Position numbers and translations under genes: made by a program
Shown: positions 5,854 to 6,834 of the stretch, in pieces
How positions within the stretch are numbered: the first letter of the stretch is position 1
Layout of the letters: every line of letters starts with the position of its first letter
Assembly: GCF_050279675.1 (NCBI RefSeq)
Contig: NZ_JBNNUK010000041.1
Span: 1 to 6,834 of the forward strand
Direction: 5' to 3'
Source: Viridibacillus sp050279675
GTDB lineage: Bacteria; Bacillota; Bacilli; Bacillales_A; Planococcaceae
DNA length: 6,834 nucleotides
Notes under the pieces: model-generated
Seen by the model: only the letters and a program-made list of their open reading frames with translations
Told to the model about the DNA's origin: nothing
Database searches by the model: none

Positions 5854-5863
5854 AGGATAAATG

Positions 5864-6424
5864 ATGTATTCAGACAAAGAATTGACGATTCGACCAATAG
5901 TAGAAGAAGATTTATTTCGCTTATGGGAGCTCATTTATAAAGATGAAAAACCAGAATGGAAAAAATGGGATGCCCCGTATTTTCCCCATCACCCCAAATC
6001 ATATGAAGATTTTATGTTATCAAAAGATGAATGGATTGGTGATGAAAGCTATTGGGTGATTGAAGTGAGTGGAATTGTCCGAGGTATTATCTCTTATTAT
6101 TGGGAGCATGAGCCGTCTAAATGGCTTGAAATGGGAATAATATTACATGAAGCAGGCTCATGGGGAAATGGCATTGGTACACGTGCATTAAAATTATGGA
6201 TAATCCATCTATTTTCAACTATACCTTTAGTTCGTGTAGGCTTTACAACTTGGTCTGGGAACGAAAGAATGATTCGTGTTGGTGAAAAACTAGGTATGCA
6301 AATCGAAGCACGTATTCGTAAAGTTCGATATCACGAAGGTGTTTATTACGATTCAATTCGTATGGGTATTTTAAGAGAAGAATGGGAAAATAATGCATTA
6401 CATATGGAATACATTGAAAGATAA
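5864..6424 (+). CDS. GNAT-family N-acetyltransferase (RimJ/RimL-like)
   Basis: The 186-residue cytoplasmic protein should transfer an acetyl group from acetyl-CoA to an amine. It starts with the LTIRPIVEEDL segment usual for RimJ/RimL-type enzymes. An aromatic-rich stretch follows (EWKKWDAPYF, about 31-40). The acetyl-CoA loop is W-G-N-G-I-G-T at 100-106, and SGNERMIRVGEKLGM at 131-145 is the usual closing motif. The substrate may be a protein N-terminus or a small molecule and cannot be told. The second of two adjacent ATGs (5864) was chosen because it lies six bases from AGAGGA, against three for the ATG at 5861. A leader ORF with alternative hairpins precedes it, and a strong terminator follows. 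The gene is intact, unlike the GNAT pseudogene at 3195-3667, and is not its copy. Confidence 0.9.
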   Translation: MYSDKELTIRPIVEEDLFRLWELIYKDEKPEWKKWDAPYFPHHPKSYEDFMLSKDEWIGDESYWVIEVSGIVRGIISYYWEHEPSKWLEMGIILHEAGSWGNGIGTRALKLWIIHLFSTIPLVRVGFTTWSGNERMIRVGEKLGMQIEARIRKVRYHEGVYYDSIRMGILREEWENNALHMEYIER

Positions 6425-6460
6425 ATAAACGTTCCCAAATCAAAGTTTGGAAACAAACTT

Positions 6461-6503
6461 AAAAGCCACAAATGTTGTGAAATCAACGTTCGTGGCTTTT
6501 CTT
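6461..6503 (+). terminator. Intrinsic terminator of the acetyltransferase gene
   Basis: AAAAGCCACAAATGTTG (6461-6477) pairs with the stretch 6484-6500 (CAACGTTCGTGGCTTTT) over 17 positions, with one mismatch and one G-T pair, around a 6-base loop. The 3' side ends in TTTTCTT, and the matching A-run on the 5' side makes it usable in both directions. It lies 36 bases after the stop codon. Confidence 0.9.
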
Positions 6504-6664
6504 ATGAACATTGTTTATGCACTTTTGTTAAAAGTCAGTCATAGCAAAGGTTTTGAACCATATGAAGTAATGTTGCACCATCGTCTTTGATGAATAAAAA
6601 CGTGTATAAAAATTGAAGTCCTATCGTTGTAAATCCGCATAAATCTGACTAGACCCCTAATTGT
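6504..6664. other. Gap without supported genes
   Basis: This stretch lies between the acetyltransferase terminator and repeat copy D. A minus-strand frame of about 37 codons ends at 6535 (… KDDGATLLHMVQNLCYD), but it has no start with a ribosome site and a TAG lies at its upstream end. It could be the remains of a gene carried in an earlier cassette. I see no promoter, RNA gene or repeat in it. Confidence 0.35.
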
Positions 6665-6748
6665 ACTAACGGGTGCTTTACTTGAAGATCATTGAGTTGC
6701 ATAGGCAGCTCTTTTTTCTTATTGAACTAACGGGGCAGTTTAGTTGAA
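6665..6748 (+). repeat. Intergenic repeat, copy D (full, 84 bp)
   Basis: The left arm is ACTAACGGGTGCTTTACTTG. The centre is GAGTTG, CATAGG, CAGCTC and six T residues. The right arm is TTGAACTAACGGGGCAGTTT then AGTTGAA. This copy is nearest to the apparent consensus of the family and separates the acetyltransferase region from the next gene. Confidence 0.85.
6694..6717 (+). terminator. Terminator inside repeat copy D
   Basis: GAGTTG (6694-6699) pairs with CAGCTC (6706-6711), including one G-T pair, around a 6-base loop. Six T residues follow (6712-6717). Confidence 0.65.
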
Positions 6749-6757
6749 GAAGGTATG

Positions 6758-6763
6758 TATAAT
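6758..6763 (+). promoter_or_regulatory. Candidate -10 of the last, partial gene
   Basis: A perfect TATAAT lies 27 bases after the C of the ACGG in the right arm of copy D, much as the -10 candidate after copy B lies 29 bases after the same point. A -35 at 17 bases would fall on GCAGTT within the arm, a poor match, so the promoter may rely on the -10 or on another factor. Confidence 0.45.
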
Positions 6764-6814
6764 ATTGATTAAAGGAAAGTAATAAAAGATAAGTTTGGAG
6801 AGGATTTTTTTACT

Positions 6815-6834
6815 ATGTCGTATCCATATAATCA
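6815..6834 (+). CDS. Start of an unidentified gene, cut by the window edge
   Basis: ATG 6815 opens MSYPYN before the window ends. GGAGAGG (6797-6803) lies 11 bases upstream, slightly far but strong, and a TATAAT stands about 50 bases upstream. Too little is visible to name a product. It would be the next single gene in the repeat-linked series. Confidence 0.5.

Noticed and set aside
6535..6657. Minus-strand frame ending KDDGATLLHMVQNLCYD as a gene
   Set aside because: It has fewer than 40 codons, a stop at its upstream end and no start with a ribosome site; kept only as a possible remnant in the gap entry.
3816..6748. CRISPR array
   Set aside because: The repeats are 84-87 bp, spaced by 150 to more than 1100 bases of genes, and no cas gene or regular short spacers are present.
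4087..6748. Classical integron attC sites
   Set aside because: The arms are direct repeats around a terminator hairpin and lack the paired R and L boxes with the GTTRRRY core; no integron integrase is in view.

Overview
The window is AT-rich chromosomal DNA of a low-GC, Gram-positive, motile, Bacillales-type bacterium. A Lysinibacillus/Solibacillus/Bacillus relative is my inference. Signs are strong AGGAGG-like ribosome sites, frequent TTG/GTG starts, intrinsic terminators, a Bacillus-style chemoreceptor without a C-terminal CheR-tether pentapeptide, a DUF3953-like small membrane protein and a Gram-positive lipoprotein signal.

Left third (1-3013), minus strand. The window opens inside an insertion sequence of the IS3 family (IS150-like): its terminal inverted repeat ends at 94 and the first codons of its orfA run off the left edge. 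Next come a metallo-beta-lactamase-fold hydrolase (123-1073) and a methyl-accepting chemotaxis protein (1319-3004), each with its own promoter candidate. The chemoreceptor has its own terminator. The hydrolase lies 28 bases from the IS end, whose 16-bp hairpin plus seven U residues probably ends its transcript.

Middle (about 3195-3770), plus strand. This is a decayed GNAT acetyltransferase gene. It carries an 8-bp tandem duplication that shifts the frame and at least two further in-frame stops. An intact C-terminal reading frame with two CxxC pairs follows, then a terminator.

Right half (3816-6834), plus strand. Single genes alternate with copies of one intergenic repeat: [right arm] small membrane protein [full repeat] lipoprotein [full repeat] DUF3953-like membrane protein [half repeat] GNAT acetyltransferase [full repeat] start of a further gene. 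A full repeat is 84-87 bp: two directly repeated arms around a short hairpin followed by six T residues, so each full copy is also an intrinsic terminator. Base changes in the hairpin are partly compensated. The arms share 12 of 13 bases with the outer end of the IS at the left edge. The layout looks like single-gene cassettes joined by a shared linker, in outline like an integron array but with no integrase or attC site in view. This is the most unusual part of the window.

The acetyltransferase has a leader with a 10-codon ORF and two mutually exclusive hairpins, one of which would touch its ribosome site. The genes do not form an obvious pathway. The left part is core-type motility and metabolism, and the right part is accessory.
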